A stretch of 64,000 nucleotides of DNA from Rugalucina vietnamica. Lineage: Eukaryota > Mollusca > Bivalvia > Lucinida > Lucinidae. Position numbers and translations under genes: made by a program. The stretch is taken from contig OZ024869.1 of NCBI GenBank assembly GCA_964017185.1, positions 59,112,761-59,176,760 on the forward strand, given 5' to 3'. Below the pieces are notes generated by a model. That model was not told the DNA's origin and ran no database searches. It saw only the letters and a program-made list of their open reading frames with translations. Positions 52,691 through 63,262 of the stretch are shown piece after piece. Each line of letters starts with the position of its first letter. The first letter of the stretch is position 1.

Positions 52691-53771
52691 ATACACCTAG
52701 AATGCTTTCAAAAGTCATAATATTTACGTAACGTCGACTATTTTGGACCAAAAGCATAGAAAAATTTGCAACTTGAAGTGAATAACAAAATTTTACGATT
52801 CTTTTTCCAACCCTACCCCCATACTTGAAAAGTCGGAAAAACTCAATATTTTAACATGTGCCAAACCCATATTTGTTGATTCAAACTTTTTCTTGTATTT
52901 TCACACAACATAGATAATATTGTAATATTGTTCGAATAAAAGAAAGAAATATACAGGGTAGTGTGCATATAAGAGAGAACCAATAACTTGAAAATCGCAA
53001 TTTTCTGCATTTTTTCGGCTGTTTTGTTTCTTAAAGCCCATTCAATAAAATCACCTAAAATTTTAAAACCAGCACACCAAAGACACAAAAACTGACTTAG
53101 AAGACCATGTACACATATACTGCAGCTAAAATAAACATCGAACTAGTGCAGTTAATTTGAAGATGTGTAATATTCAAGTTTAATCTACCCAACCCCCTAA
53201 ATTTTACTGACAGCTAAACTTTTCTGAAAAGTTGCAGAAAATGGGGTGAAAAAATGAAGTTTCTTAGATTGACAATTTTCATGGCTCATTCAATGCATAT
53301 CATCAATATGAATCCACATATAAAACATTAGGAAAATATCTGAAACCGTTTACGAGATATTCAACAAAAGACAAACCGGAAGTTCCGAAATGTCAAATGT
53401 TAGCAGCGAACATCCTTAAATACAGCTCGAATGGGGCTTTCATACACAACCGAACAAGGGAAATAATCGGTTTGGCCGAGGGAGTCCGAATACACACGGA
53501 TCAAAGTTATTAATGCGGATGCGTTTTCGAATTTCGATAAAAGGTTTGTTTAAACATAGTTCCTCCAAGGTAAGAACGTGCAAAGTCAAATCCTTACTCC
53601 CAATTACCGAGGTCAGCTGTTTCAGATAAGAAAAACTGTTTCTTGTTGTGAGTTAAAAATTTGACGAGCCTGGAAAAGTCCTGGAATTTTGGTGTGATCA
53701 GACCTTGAAAATTACTCATCTGGCCTAGAAAAGTCCTGGAATTTGGTTTTGACAAAAGCGTGGGTACCCTG
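52691..53771. other. No recognisable gene or repeat
   Basis: Short ORFs only, none with a motif. Near-repeats 'aaaagtcctggaatttt' at about 53670-53750 form a small local duplication. Confidence 0.45.
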
Positions 53772-53974
53772 GGGAAAACTTAAAATGCTATTTGAAGGGA
53801 AAAGTCAGCAGGAAATTGGCAAATGGACAGAATATTGATTATTCTGAAAAAAGAAAATGGCCCAAGGGCTTCATCTGCCCCTGCACTGGGGTTAAATATC
53901 ATAATATTCAAACATGTTGATAGGTATATGCAGCAGATCTCAGGTGAGCGTTTACAGGACCATTGGTCCTCTGG
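53772..53974 (+). mobile_element. HINE-like element, 3' end only
   Basis: Matches the last ~200 bp of the complete copies, including 'gcccaagggcttcatctgcc', 'cagatctcaggtgagcg' and the terminal hairpin GGACCATTGGTCC plus CTCTGG, again followed by T. 5' truncated. Confidence 0.8.
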
Positions 53975-54200
53975 TTTAAGCTACATTTGCACGTGTCTTT
54001 CGTGAACGCACAGAAAAGTTTATACATGTATACATTGCAAGATTTGCGATTTGAAACATTGATGTGCAGTTTTTGGTTTTACGTCTTACAACGTTTTGAC
54101 ACACTTCAAGTCATATCGGGCATGGTCGGTCCGTAACATGTATACCCATTGAACCACACTTTTATACAGCAAAACTGGGGTATGCAGGGGTATACCTATT

Positions 54201-54955
54201 TTAGCTCACCTGTCCCGAAGGCTCAAGAGGTGAGCTTATAGGATGACCATGCTCCGGCGTCCGTCCGTCGTCGTCCGTGAACAAGTTCAAAGATCTTATC
54301 TGAAACCGCATGCCCAATCAAAGCCAAACTTTTTGTGGAGCGGTCTTGGGAAGGGGGGGGGGGCGAAGTTTGCATAAATGGTCCAGGTCACATGACCAAG
54401 ATTGTCGCCATGGCTATAAATAGCAAAACATTTAAAATCATTCTTCTCCAGAACCAGAAGGCCTAAGATTTTGAAACTTGGCATGAAGCATCAGGCAATA
54501 GAGTTCTACAAAGTTTATATAAATCATACCGCTGGGATGCCCTTGGCCTATTTTACGGCAAGGTCAACTTAGGTCGTCCATGCATTTTAATGGGGGAAAT
54601 TATATAGTAAAATGTATTTGAATGGGTGGAAACTCGATATGAGTATGCAAATGGACAGAAGATTTATGTTTATGGAAACATTTAGTCCCCAGGGGGTTGT
54701 CTCCTCCTGCCCGGGGGCTGTTATACTTTTATATGACTATAACGTTCAAACATCTTCTCTGAAACCGCATGGCCGATCAAAGCCAAACTTCATAGGAAGA
54801 AGGATCGAAAGTTTGTATAAATGGTTAAGATAATTTGACCAAAATGGCCGCCATGGCAAACTTTTACAAATGTTCTGAAAACATAGATTGTGCGTACTCG
54901 TTAGAACCGCCTCGGCGAGGCGATTCTAGCGTGTACCCATAATCTACGTCGAAGA
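54201..54955 (+). mobile_element. HINE-like element, left arm copy
   Basis: Starts TTAGCTCACCTGTCCC, with internal units near 54288 and 54748. After 'atggccgccatggcaaac' the usual sequence is replaced by a palindrome at 54885-54953. A diverged subfamily compared with 13295 and 49023. Confidence 0.75.
54885..54953. repeat. Near-perfect palindrome (~34-bp arms)
   Basis: Left arm 'tagattgtgcgtactcgtta', centre CCGCCTCGGCGAGGCG, right arm the near-complement ending 'acccataatcta'. The same palindrome is at 58843-58912. Confidence 0.8.
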
Positions 54956-56029
54956 GTTCATTGTCTTGGCTTTGGTTGTTTCCAAAACGATATTGCTGCT
55001 CTGAAGGTTGTTTCAATCAGTGCACCCATTTTATCACATGTTGTGCGATGTTGCATCAATCAGTGCTGTGAGGACTTTGGTTGTATCGCACAAATTTAAA
55101 CTGCTTAATTTACTGGCCTTTTATATGTAAACAAACGACATGCATGAACCTAATATACCAAGATCTGACAAAAGGGGTTTAAGGCAGAAATTTCAAAATT
55201 AAGATTTTTATTGCATGTGACAAATTAAAGTCTTCTGAGTATTTTCTGGAAATTTGAAGAGAATATCTTCACAAATAGCAAAGATATGAGCATTTAAGGT
55301 GGAAGATAACAAAACCTCATATCAAGTTAAGAGGGTATAAAATTATATCAGCGTATTCGTCAATCTTCCGAGAAAATGTTTATGTTTTTAGTTTTTATGT
55401 CTCGTTGATGACGTCATGTTTATAACGTCACGAATAAGGCCTGTTTTGGCGTTTTTAACGGCATTTGTGAGCCCCCTAAGAACTTCATATTTTTGCTATA
55501 ATTTTCGAATTGATGGGCCGATTTCTAAAATTTTTGCACCAAAATGACGAAATTTTAATATATAGGGCAAATATGAAAGCTTCCAAAGGCTGGTTCGCAC
55601 AAGTAGCTGTAAATCGCCGAAAAACGAGAAACTAATTTATCTAAAGGCCCGCTCAGACCACAACGTATTAGCCAACGTACGAGCAGCGTATGAAAAAACA
55701 TTCAGTACGTTGTTGTACGTTGTCATACGCTGTTCATTCTATGCTAAAAATCCGGAAAATGCTCTCTCTGAACGTATACAAAGCGTATGCTTAGCGCACG
55801 GAACGTATGTCAAACGTATGAGTAGCTTATTCATAACGTATCCCTGGCGTATCATGACTTATAACAGCGTATAACAACGTACGCCCAGCGTTAGCATGGC
55901 GTTCGTGACTTATAAGGAACGTATGTACAACGTACGTCTGACGTATTCCAAACGTATGCACAGCGTGCTTCTAACGAACTTGACGTTCTTCAAAAAAGGG
56001 AGTCAAACATATATCCAGTAAAAATGGAA

Positions 56030-56031
56030 AA

Positions 56032-56078
<47 letters not shown>

Positions 56079-56080
56079 AA
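56030..56080. repeat. (AAAT)n microsatellite
   Basis: About 11 uninterrupted copies of aaat/taaa. Confidence 0.95.
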
Positions 56081-56358
56081 GGAAATGCAAATGACCAAAG
56101 TAATCTACACACCTGATTCTTCGGGTGCATTTTGTGCATTTCTTATATCAAAAGTGACAAAATCATCAAAATGACAAATAATTGGAGCTGAAAACTTGCA
56201 TTATAACACATCAAATATACTTAATTGTGCAGTAGATCGTCGTATTCGATACATGCATTTGAGTGCTAAAGGTTCCATGTATACCAAAATAGAAACAAAC
56301 AAATTGGTACTGCCAGTATTATTGTTTTACTTGAGTAGACCTAGTAGAAATAGATATT

Positions 56359-56649
56359 GTGATGGGTAATATTTTTTTTCTTTTCTTTTCTTTCTTTCTC
56401 AATAACTTTTCGTTTCTACAAAATGTTATCATTCGATATACTGAAAATAACCAGCATATTGTGGAATCTACCTGCTTAAATTTTCATTTACCTTTGATAT
56501 TCGATTTGGTTATAAGCATATTTGAAAGGGTAACTTTAATATTCAACAATATTAATATTCACTTTATATGTCGACAATTTTATAGAGGGTCATCGAATAT
56601 GAGCTTTGAAGGCACCCAGTTCTTACAAAAATATTCTCTGGACAAGTGA
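56359..56649 (+). other. Short ORF without recognisable domain
   Basis: 96 codons, rich in Phe, Ile and Asn. It lies in the AT-rich centre of the MITE and no homology is evident. Probably not a gene. Confidence 0.15.
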
Positions 56650-56764
56650 ATACAATGTAGCCGTACATCCAATTGTGCCATTTGTTGTTGGCTTAGTATA
56701 TTATTTTGATGCTTCCATGTGGCTATTTAATCATGAAAACAGTCCCTATTCCTTCCATTTTTTA

Positions 56765-56958
56765 TTAAAGTTTAACGTCCCAGTCAAAAATTTTTCAGTC
56801 TTGTCGGGACGGAGCCAACTCTTCCTAGGTTTAACCAGTACTGTAGGGAGTTAATGTGTCTTGCTCTAGGACACGCCACGGTTACGCCTGTGGGGATCGA
56901 ACCCAGGACCTCTCGATTCGGAGTCCGATGCTCTACCACTACGCCAGCGCGCTCCCTC
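56765..56958 (-). mobile_element. tRNA-derived SINE inserted in the MITE
   Basis: The minus strand has A box TGGCGTAGTGGTAGAGC, an anticodon-loop-like CTCCGAA (CCG, Arg-like) and B box GGTTCGATCCC. The tail ends 'GGGACGTTAAACTTTAATAAA'. Target duplication CCTTCCATTTTT lies on both sides (56751-56762, 56959-56970). A different head from the SINE at 153 but a similar GACGTTAAAC end, which suggests mobilisation by a related LINE. Confidence 0.85.
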
Positions 56959-58379
56959 CCTTCCATTTTTACATAAAATCCCGAACGCTGACCAATGCGC
57001 TACGCGTAAGTTGTGCATACGCTGAGTACGTTCTTCACACGTTTAACATACGCTGCATACGTTCCGAGCACGCTGCTCGTACGTTGGTAATGCGTTATGC
57101 ATACGCATCTCATACGCTAAACAAAAATCCAGGTGAGTTTTGGCGTACGACAACGTATGCGAACGTATGAGTAACTTACAGGTAACGTTCATGAACTTAT
57201 GCATATTCGTTGCGTACGACTAACTTATGAGTAACGTATTATCAGTACGCCGGCATACGTTGGAAATTTTGTGCATGCACAAAATTTCTCGGCGTACACG
57301 ACGTACGACAACGTATGTCAGCGTATTATAGCGTACCCCTAACTTATGCAAAACTTATGCCGAACGTATACAACGTACACCAACGTATGGAAAAAAATAT
57401 CTCATACGTCGGCATACGTTGGCGCTATACGCTGTGGTGTGAGCACCCCTTAAAATGTATCTGTTTTTTCGCGTTTGACGGGAAATTTCTCGAAAACAAA
57501 GAGGAAAGCATATGCTTATTATTTCGTTATAACAAAGCGATGCCTTTTTGGAACAAATTTTCGAAATAAAAAGATACCCTTACATATGATAGGATATTCA
57601 AAATATTTTACAAATAACTTACGCAAACGGCATCACAAATTTTCCGAACTTAGCTTTAGTCCGAACTGTTTAAATTCTCTGTGACGTCGCCGTTATGTGT
57701 GCAAATGATAGCTTACACGGAATTTGTTTTCCGACAGTGGCAAACTAAACATGACGTCATCAAAATTGTTGATGACGTTTCGACGTTGTTTACGTTAACG
57801 TCTTTATATCACTGTGGTTTAAAGAAGAAAGAGTAAAATTATCGAAATGCTATGTGTTTCTTGAAGTTCAACATCTTTTTCACTGTATAGACTATACAAT
57901 AGGCACAAATGCACACATCGTTTAATACAACATGCATAAGGGCGTGCCTTGTTTTTGAACTGAGGGTAGTCCTTATTGCGCAACGGTTGCCATGGCAACA
58001 TGCATGATATAAATAACTTTGTTTCATAGGAAATGTGTGTCTTGGATTGTGCAACAATATTAAAGCAGTTTGGCGAAAATATATTAAAAGAGTATGCCAA
58101 ATCTTTCAAAATTAGATGCTTTTTAAATTTCAATTGTATACAATAAAAATACCCCTTTTGTCAGATCAGTTTGTGTTTCTGTTTGGCTGTTGAATTTTGG
58201 TCCTACGGCCCCTCGACAAAACAAAGATCACATCAAGCAGGATCAGCCTTCAAGCCACATAGCTGCTTGGCAAGCCGAAAGCAGTTGGTGTTAAGGGCGT
58301 GTGTTCTTTCGCCCTTGTTAACATTAAAAGTACGATTACTATAATGATAAAAAAATCTATACAAAATCTATTGAATAAG

Positions 58380-58540
58380 CCTCCTTGGAGCAGTGATTAT
58401 TTCACAGGCCTGGTAAACCAGGGATCGCAGGTTTGATCCCGGGCTTCTTCAGTCTGTCGGATAAGACCATAAACTGAGGTCTCGTTTCCGTATGACATTT
58501 GATGTTGGATTGACGTTAAACCTCAAATCAACAAACCAAT
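58380..58540 (+). mobile_element. tRNA-derived SINE (degenerate)
   Basis: 'ccttggagcagtgatta' resembles a degraded A box, a CCTGG-TAAA-CCAGG anticodon-type stem follows, and the B box is GGTTTGATCCC. The body ends 'ttgacgttaaacctcaaatc', like the other SINEs here. Confidence 0.6.
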
Positions 58541-58767
58541 TAAATTTATTACTAACGTAAGTTCGGATTGAATAAGAAGCTTATGTGCATATATGTTTGC
58601 CCGGTTCCGGGCACAAAGACCGGCCACCATATGAGTAAGGTTAAGAATGATCAAGTGTTGTAGCTCTGTCGTCAGCATGTGTACTACATGTGCACTAAAA
58701 CGGTGCCCTGTATTTGGATGGCTAGCATTACGAAAACATGACCCATGCAATAAACTGATTTTTAAAG

Positions 58768-58800
<33 letters not shown>
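58541..58800 (+). other. Possible retroposed 3' end with poly(A) tail
   Basis: AATAAA at about 58750 is followed ~20 nt later by an uninterrupted run of about 29 A (58771-58800), the layout of a processed transcript. The 230 bp upstream match nothing I recognise. It could be the end of a LINE or of a processed pseudogene. Confidence 0.35.
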
Positions 58801-58841
58801 CAGTACAAAATTTTTGACAATTTCTTATTTTTGCTCAAAAC

Positions 58842-59679
58842 ATAGGTTGTGGGTACACGCTAGAATCGCCTCACCGAGGCGGTTCTAACGAGTACTCACA
58901 ATTTATGTTTTCAGAGGCATCGACAACCTAAGTTGGCCTTGCCGTAAAATAGGTCAATGTCATCCCTGGGTCATGATTTATATAAACTTTGTAGATGCCA
59001 AGTTTCAAAATCATAGGCCTACTGGTTCTGAGGAAGAACATTTTTAAAGGTTTTTGTTGTTTATAGCCATGGCGGCCATTTTGGTCATGCTACCTTGACC
59101 ATTTAGTTCCCTCTTCCTAACGATGCTCTACATGGAGTTTGGCATTGATTGGCCATGCGGTTTCTGAGAAGTTGTTTGAATATTATGGTCATATACATGT
59201 ATATAGCCCCCGGGCAGGAGCAGACAACGCCCTCGGGACTAAATGTTTTTCATAAACATAAATCTTCTGTCCAGTTGCATACTCATAGCAAGTTGTTACC
59301 CATTCAATTACAGTTTACTAATTTTCCCCCATTCAAATGCACGGGCGGCCTAAGTTGACCTTGCCGTAACATAGGTCAATGTCATCCCAGCGACATGATT
59401 TATACAAACTTTGTAGAGCTCTATTGTCTGATGCTTCATGCCAAGTTTCAAAATCACAGGCCTTCTGGTTCTGGAGAAGATTTTTAAATGTTTTTGCTAT
59501 TTATTGCCATGACGGCCATCTTGGTCATGTGACCTGAAGCATTTATGCAGACTTTCGTTCCCTGCTCCACAAGAAGTTTCAGAGAAGAAGATCTTTGAAC
59601 TTGTTGACGGACGACGACGAACGGACGCCGGAGCATGGTCATCCTATAAGCTCACCTTTTGAGCTTACAGGTGAACTAA
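58842..59679 (-). mobile_element. HINE-like element, right arm copy
   Basis: Inverted copy of 54201-54955: its 5' end is at 59679 (minus strand TTAGTTCACC), with internal units and the CCGCCTCGG palindrome at 58843-58912. It is longer in its middle than the left arm copy. Confidence 0.75.
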
Positions 59680-59839
59680 AATAGGTATATTCCTGCACTA
59701 CCCAGTTTTGCTGTATAAAAGTGTGCTTCAAGTCACGAACATGTTATCCTGATGAGAATAACCGACCACGCCCGATATGACTTGAAATGTGTTAAAACGT
59801 TGTAAGACGGAGAATCAAAAAAACTGCACATTAAAGAGC

Positions 59840-60050
59840 AACTCAGCCGTGTTCATGTGCAACATTAGCACCCGGGTGTATTTTGCACCCCTTGTGCAAA
59901 TTTGCACCCCGGGTGTATTTTATGTCATGTGAACGGTGTTTTAAGAAAATATGCCCGGGTGCAAAAATACATTCGAGGTGGTGCAAATTCAAATTGCACC
60001 CGGGTGTATTTTTGCACACGGGTGTATTTTGTAGACATGAACGCAAACTT
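59840..60050. repeat. Palindromic-word repeat (GCACCCGGGTGTATTTT)
   Basis: About five copies of GCACCCGGGTGTATTTT or its complement in both orientations (near 59870, 59908, 59951, 59996, 60017), with GTGTTCATGT at the left and ACATGAACGC at the right as inverted outer words. It may be a MITE with internal iteration. No ORF. Confidence 0.6.
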
Positions 60051-60839
60051 CAATTTTGATATATGAGTTTTGTAATAGACTGACCTTTTTAACGTCATTT
60101 TGTTGAATAGAACTTATACAATTTAATCAAATAAATTTGAAAATTAGACTGTGTTATGCACTAGTCATTCGTAACCACACACCCCAGCCCGGAAAATAGC
60201 GGGGAATTTGACTTTTGGTCCAGCAAATCCCTGCTAAAAGCCCCACCCTGCGGGGACTGCTCGGTGGTAAAACTACTGCTGTTTCCCCCGCAGCCTGCTA
60301 TCTTTTCATGTCACGGCCCTTTTTACCTACATAAAGCAAAACCCGGGTATTTCCCCCGCACGGCCGTGGCAAAACTTTGGTCAAAGCCCCCACTTCCACG
60401 GCTATCCTCCGCCCTCCCCCGGGCATTATTATGCCACTAGTCCGCATCAAATAGATTCGATTGCATGAAGTTGATCACAAAGGATTTACTGATCGGCGTT
60501 TGGTTACAATCATGATATAAGTCAACTTGAATATAATAAACCATCAAATTTAATATCCTTTTAATCATATTGAAAATCAGTGTGTTTGTTGTCGGCGTGA
60601 TTTACATAAATTAATGAGACAGCGGTAGCAAGATGTCAAAACGTCAACATTGCAAGAGAGGGAGCGGCTTGCTGGATGAATCCATGGAACGACATACTGT
60701 GCAAGAAGAAATAGACGATGTCTCCGTGTCAGATTCGCATGATCACAGAATACCACCCTTTGCGATTAGCGTAATCGGCGCGGTGTTCTTTCGGTGCAAT
60801 AATCAGATTATGGGTACCGTCAATCGCACCCCCGCAATT
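60051..60839. other. Mixed sequence, GC-rich repeat-like segment, no convincing gene
   Basis: 60180-60430 has repeated 'cccccgca' and 'ggtaaaac' words, reminiscent of a dispersed mollusc repeat. The frame 60633-60971 starts MSKRQHCKRGSGLL with an acceptable start context, but it has no known domain and runs into diverged satellite. It could be a first exon; evidence is weak. Confidence 0.3.
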
Positions 60840-62340
60840 TGGTGGCTACCAGCCGGGGTACACGTGCCTCTCAAGGCACTTTTTCTAGTTAACAACTCTG
60901 GTACAAGTGATTTTGTAGTATACGCCCTATTTTTTCGAGAGTTTTCTTCCATTCCTTATGTGTTTCATTAATTCTCATGAATAAGTAAATTCAACGATAT
61001 GATTATAGGTATAAAGGTGAAATGCCAGGTCCATGCCTTCCTATGAGACCATTTATAGTATTCTAGAGCATGCTATTGTTAATATATGACTAAATATGTA
61101 TTGAGATATACAGGGAATCTGTGCTGGCAACCAAGATTCAATAAATTTTGTTGGCGCACATGCTTCAATTTTCTGCTAATACTACAAATTTTTGAAATTT
61201 TATGTAACATTTACAAAATTAAAAAACTTATGGATAGGCTATCAGATTCAATGGTAATAGTGCATTATCCTTGCTTTCTGTATGTACCATTTTCAGCGCT
61301 CTAAGGAAATTGGCAGCTGAGATATTGACCCGGTATACCCCTTCCTTTTTGTTGATTTTTCTCTTGTTTATAAAGATCTCATTAATGCCCATACATTTAA
61401 AATCACTAATGATTTATTTTAGATGTATATGGTTATATAACATTATCCTATCAATCATTTGATACCAAGTATAGCTCTATAGGTCTATCAGTATACAGGA
61501 TATATGTGAATTTCTATGTATACCGCCTTATTTGGTCCGTAATTTTCATCTAAATTCGAAAGGGTTTGTTAATATTCATAAAACAAAAATTCAAATGACA
61601 TACATGTATATTGTAGTACATGGTGGTAAACTATTGCCCTAGTACCCATTTGATGCCATTTTAGCATGTAAGAATTTTTGGTTAACGAGATACAAGTCAT
61701 TTTGTAGATTTACCCGTTTAACTTTTTTCATTCCTATTTATGATTTTTCATTAAAATCTATGAAATTGTAACTCAGATCAAACTACGGTCAGACTCAAGA
61801 GTCATAGTACATTGTCATAGCATTCATTTGATACTTCTCTAAGCATTTTTTGGTTTGTTAACAGCTCTGGTACAAGTGATTTTTTTATGTATACTCCATT
61901 TTTATCGATAGTTTTCTTATGTGCTTTATTGATTTTCACGAATAAGCAAATTCAACGATTTGAATATAAGATTTTAAGGTTAAATTGCTAGGTCCATGCA
62001 TCACTATTAGACCAATTATAGTATTCTAGAGCAAGCTATTTTTGGTATATGCCTATTTTTGTGAGTCCACCTTATTCTTTAGAATCATACTAGGGGTGGA
62101 TCTGGAAACTATGTGATTTTATATCGTGCAAATTTATAAATTATCATATATTATATCATACAATATTTTATGGCATTGCAGTAGTCGCCCTGACCACACT
62201 GGCAGCCACGAGAATTTGTTTCAGGGATGCAAAACAGATCTTATAAACCATCTAAAACTTTGCAATGGCTATAGTTTCTTTCCTCATTTTCCTCTATTTT
62301 TGACGTTTGACATCATGAATATGTAAATGAGATAATTTTC
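60840..62340 (+). repeat. Diverged array related to the 12.7-16.2 kb satellite
   Basis: 'cagctgagatattgacccggtatacccc' near 61312 and 'caatcatttgatacca' near 61450 match the ~185-bp unit. 60888-61090 and 61856-62055 are direct copies of each other ('aactctggtacaagtgattt', 'agaccatttatagtattct'). The terminal stretch 62190-62340 matches the end of the first array (15960-16180). Confidence 0.7.
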
Positions 62341-62382
62341 ATTTAGTTTATTTATGTTTTTTTTTTGTTTGTTTTTTGTTTT

Positions 62383-62434
<52 letters not shown>
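62383..62434. repeat. Poly-T tract
   Basis: About 50 T with a T/G-rich lead-in from 62355. It could be the tail of a minus-strand retrocopy; no body identified. Confidence 0.9.
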
Positions 62435-62436
<2 letters not shown>

Positions 62437-62675
62437 GATTTTTCTGTCATTTTTAATAGTTTCATTAAAATTCATGAGCATACAAATTAGATAACATGCA
62501 TTACTTACCATACGATGAAAAGACTATGTCTAAGCTTTTCAATGAGACCAAGTAACAGCGTATATCTGAACAATGTTGTATGTACATCCCCATGGTCAAG
62601 AATCGCGTTTACGGTTGACATGGAAACCATCCATTTTTGCATAGTGTAAACAAGTTTATCGTTGAGGACGAATTT

Positions 62676-63055
62676 CTTTGCATTTCGGGGGTTAGGGTTA
62701 GGGTCTCCAACCCAGAGGTCCGTTGTCGTGGAACCTAAAGTGTATGAAGTATGAGTTGTTGTCAAGATATGGACTCTTTGTAAAAGTTACACAGCAGTAT
62801 ATCGATTTTTTAAAGTGTTCTAGTTTTTTTAACCTCTAGCCACAACCCAGGATCCGATGCCATGAAATGAAACTCACCCCTACAGGGTACCTATGGTCCG
62901 AGTAAATGTTTTCAAGATATAGACTTCTAGAATACAATATCACAGAAAAGTGTTCTAGATTTTAACCTCTAGCCCCACCCCCTGGTATGGACCCAGGGAC
63001 CCGATGCTATGGAATGAAAGCCAACCCTACAGTGTGTCAATGGCTCAAGTATCAG
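62676..63055. repeat. ~140-bp tandem repeat, about 2.5 diverged copies
   Basis: 'aaagtgttctag' with 'ttaacctctagcc' occurs near 62812 and 62950. 'acccagaggtccg' / 'acccaggatccg' / 'acccagggacccg' and 'caagatat' recur with the same spacing. Confidence 0.6.
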
Positions 63056-63115
63056 CGTCTGTCTGTCTGTCTGTCTGTCTCTCTGTCTGTCTGTGTATGT
63101 ACATGTATGTATGTC
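63055..63115. repeat. (CTGT)n microsatellite
   Basis: CTGT repeats with one CTCT interruption, then TATG/TGTA repeats to about 63115. Confidence 0.95.
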
Positions 63116-63158
63116 GGTGAACAGTAAGCGTCGATGTTCTTTTTAATATCGACATGAT

Positions 63159-63255
63159 CAACGCTTATTGTCCATCAAGTTTGGTGGACAATAAGCGTTG
63201 CAGTCGCTACGCTTATTGTCGTTGGTGGACAATAAGCGTCGGTGGCCAATAAGCG
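63159..63255. repeat. Clustered hairpins with ACAATAAGCG words
   Basis: 63159-63200 is a perfect 16-bp stem (CAACGCTTATTGTCCA and complement) with a 10-nt loop. 63208-63240 forms a second stem with the same word, and 'ccaataagcgg' follows at 63245. All are variants of ACAATAAGCG in alternating orientation. Confidence 0.75.
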
Positions 63256-63262
63256 GTTCTAC

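Larger units (their letters stand above)
55645..57450. mobile_element. Harbinger-like MITE built of CGTA-rich words
   Basis: Inverted termini AGGCCCGCTCAGACCACA and AGGGGTGCTCACACCACA, each continuing into a CGTAT word, with TAA on both sides (55642-55644, 57451-57453). A 3-bp TWA duplication and GC-rich termini fit PIF/Harbinger. The outer parts (55645-55985 and 56980-57450) are made of variants of AACGTATG, CGTACGTTG and CATACGCTG at irregular spacing. The centre has a TAAA microsatellite and a SINE insertion. No transposase. Confidence 0.6.
55166..58163. mobile_element. TIR DNA element (~3.0 kb) flanked by GATC
   Basis: Ends are TGACAAAAGGGGT and its inverse, with GATC on both outer sides (55162-55165 and 58164-58167), a possible 4-bp target duplication. 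Subterminal 'gatgacgtcatgttta' also occurs inverted near 55406 and 57750. No transposase was found. It contains the MITE at 55645-57450. Superfamily not assigned; because GATC is itself palindromic it could be part of the TIR. Confidence 0.55.
54063..59832. repeat. Large inverted structure with ~0.9-kb arms
   Basis: 54063-54955 and 58842-59832 are inverted copies. They share not only a HINE-like element but also its outer flank ('cttttatacagcaaaactgg', 'cttacaacgttttgacacac', 'tgtgcagttttt') and a palindrome at the inner end. The ~3.9 kb between the arms holds further elements. It could be a foldback-type transposon or an inverted segmental duplication; no outer target duplication was identified. 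Confidence 0.7.

Noticed and set aside
55390-55440. TGACGTCA sites as cAMP-response enhancers
   Set aside because: They lie in the subterminal regions of DNA transposons and occur in inverted pairs there (also 18256, 20440 and 21680), so they are parts of the elements; no nearby gene.
60633-60971. Host protein-coding exon
   Set aside because: Reasonable start context but no domain, no clear splice donor, and the frame runs into diverged satellite.
62690-62705. GGGTTAGGGTTAGGG telomere-like motif
   Set aside because: Only about two and a half units within a local ~140-bp repeat; not an interstitial telomere array.
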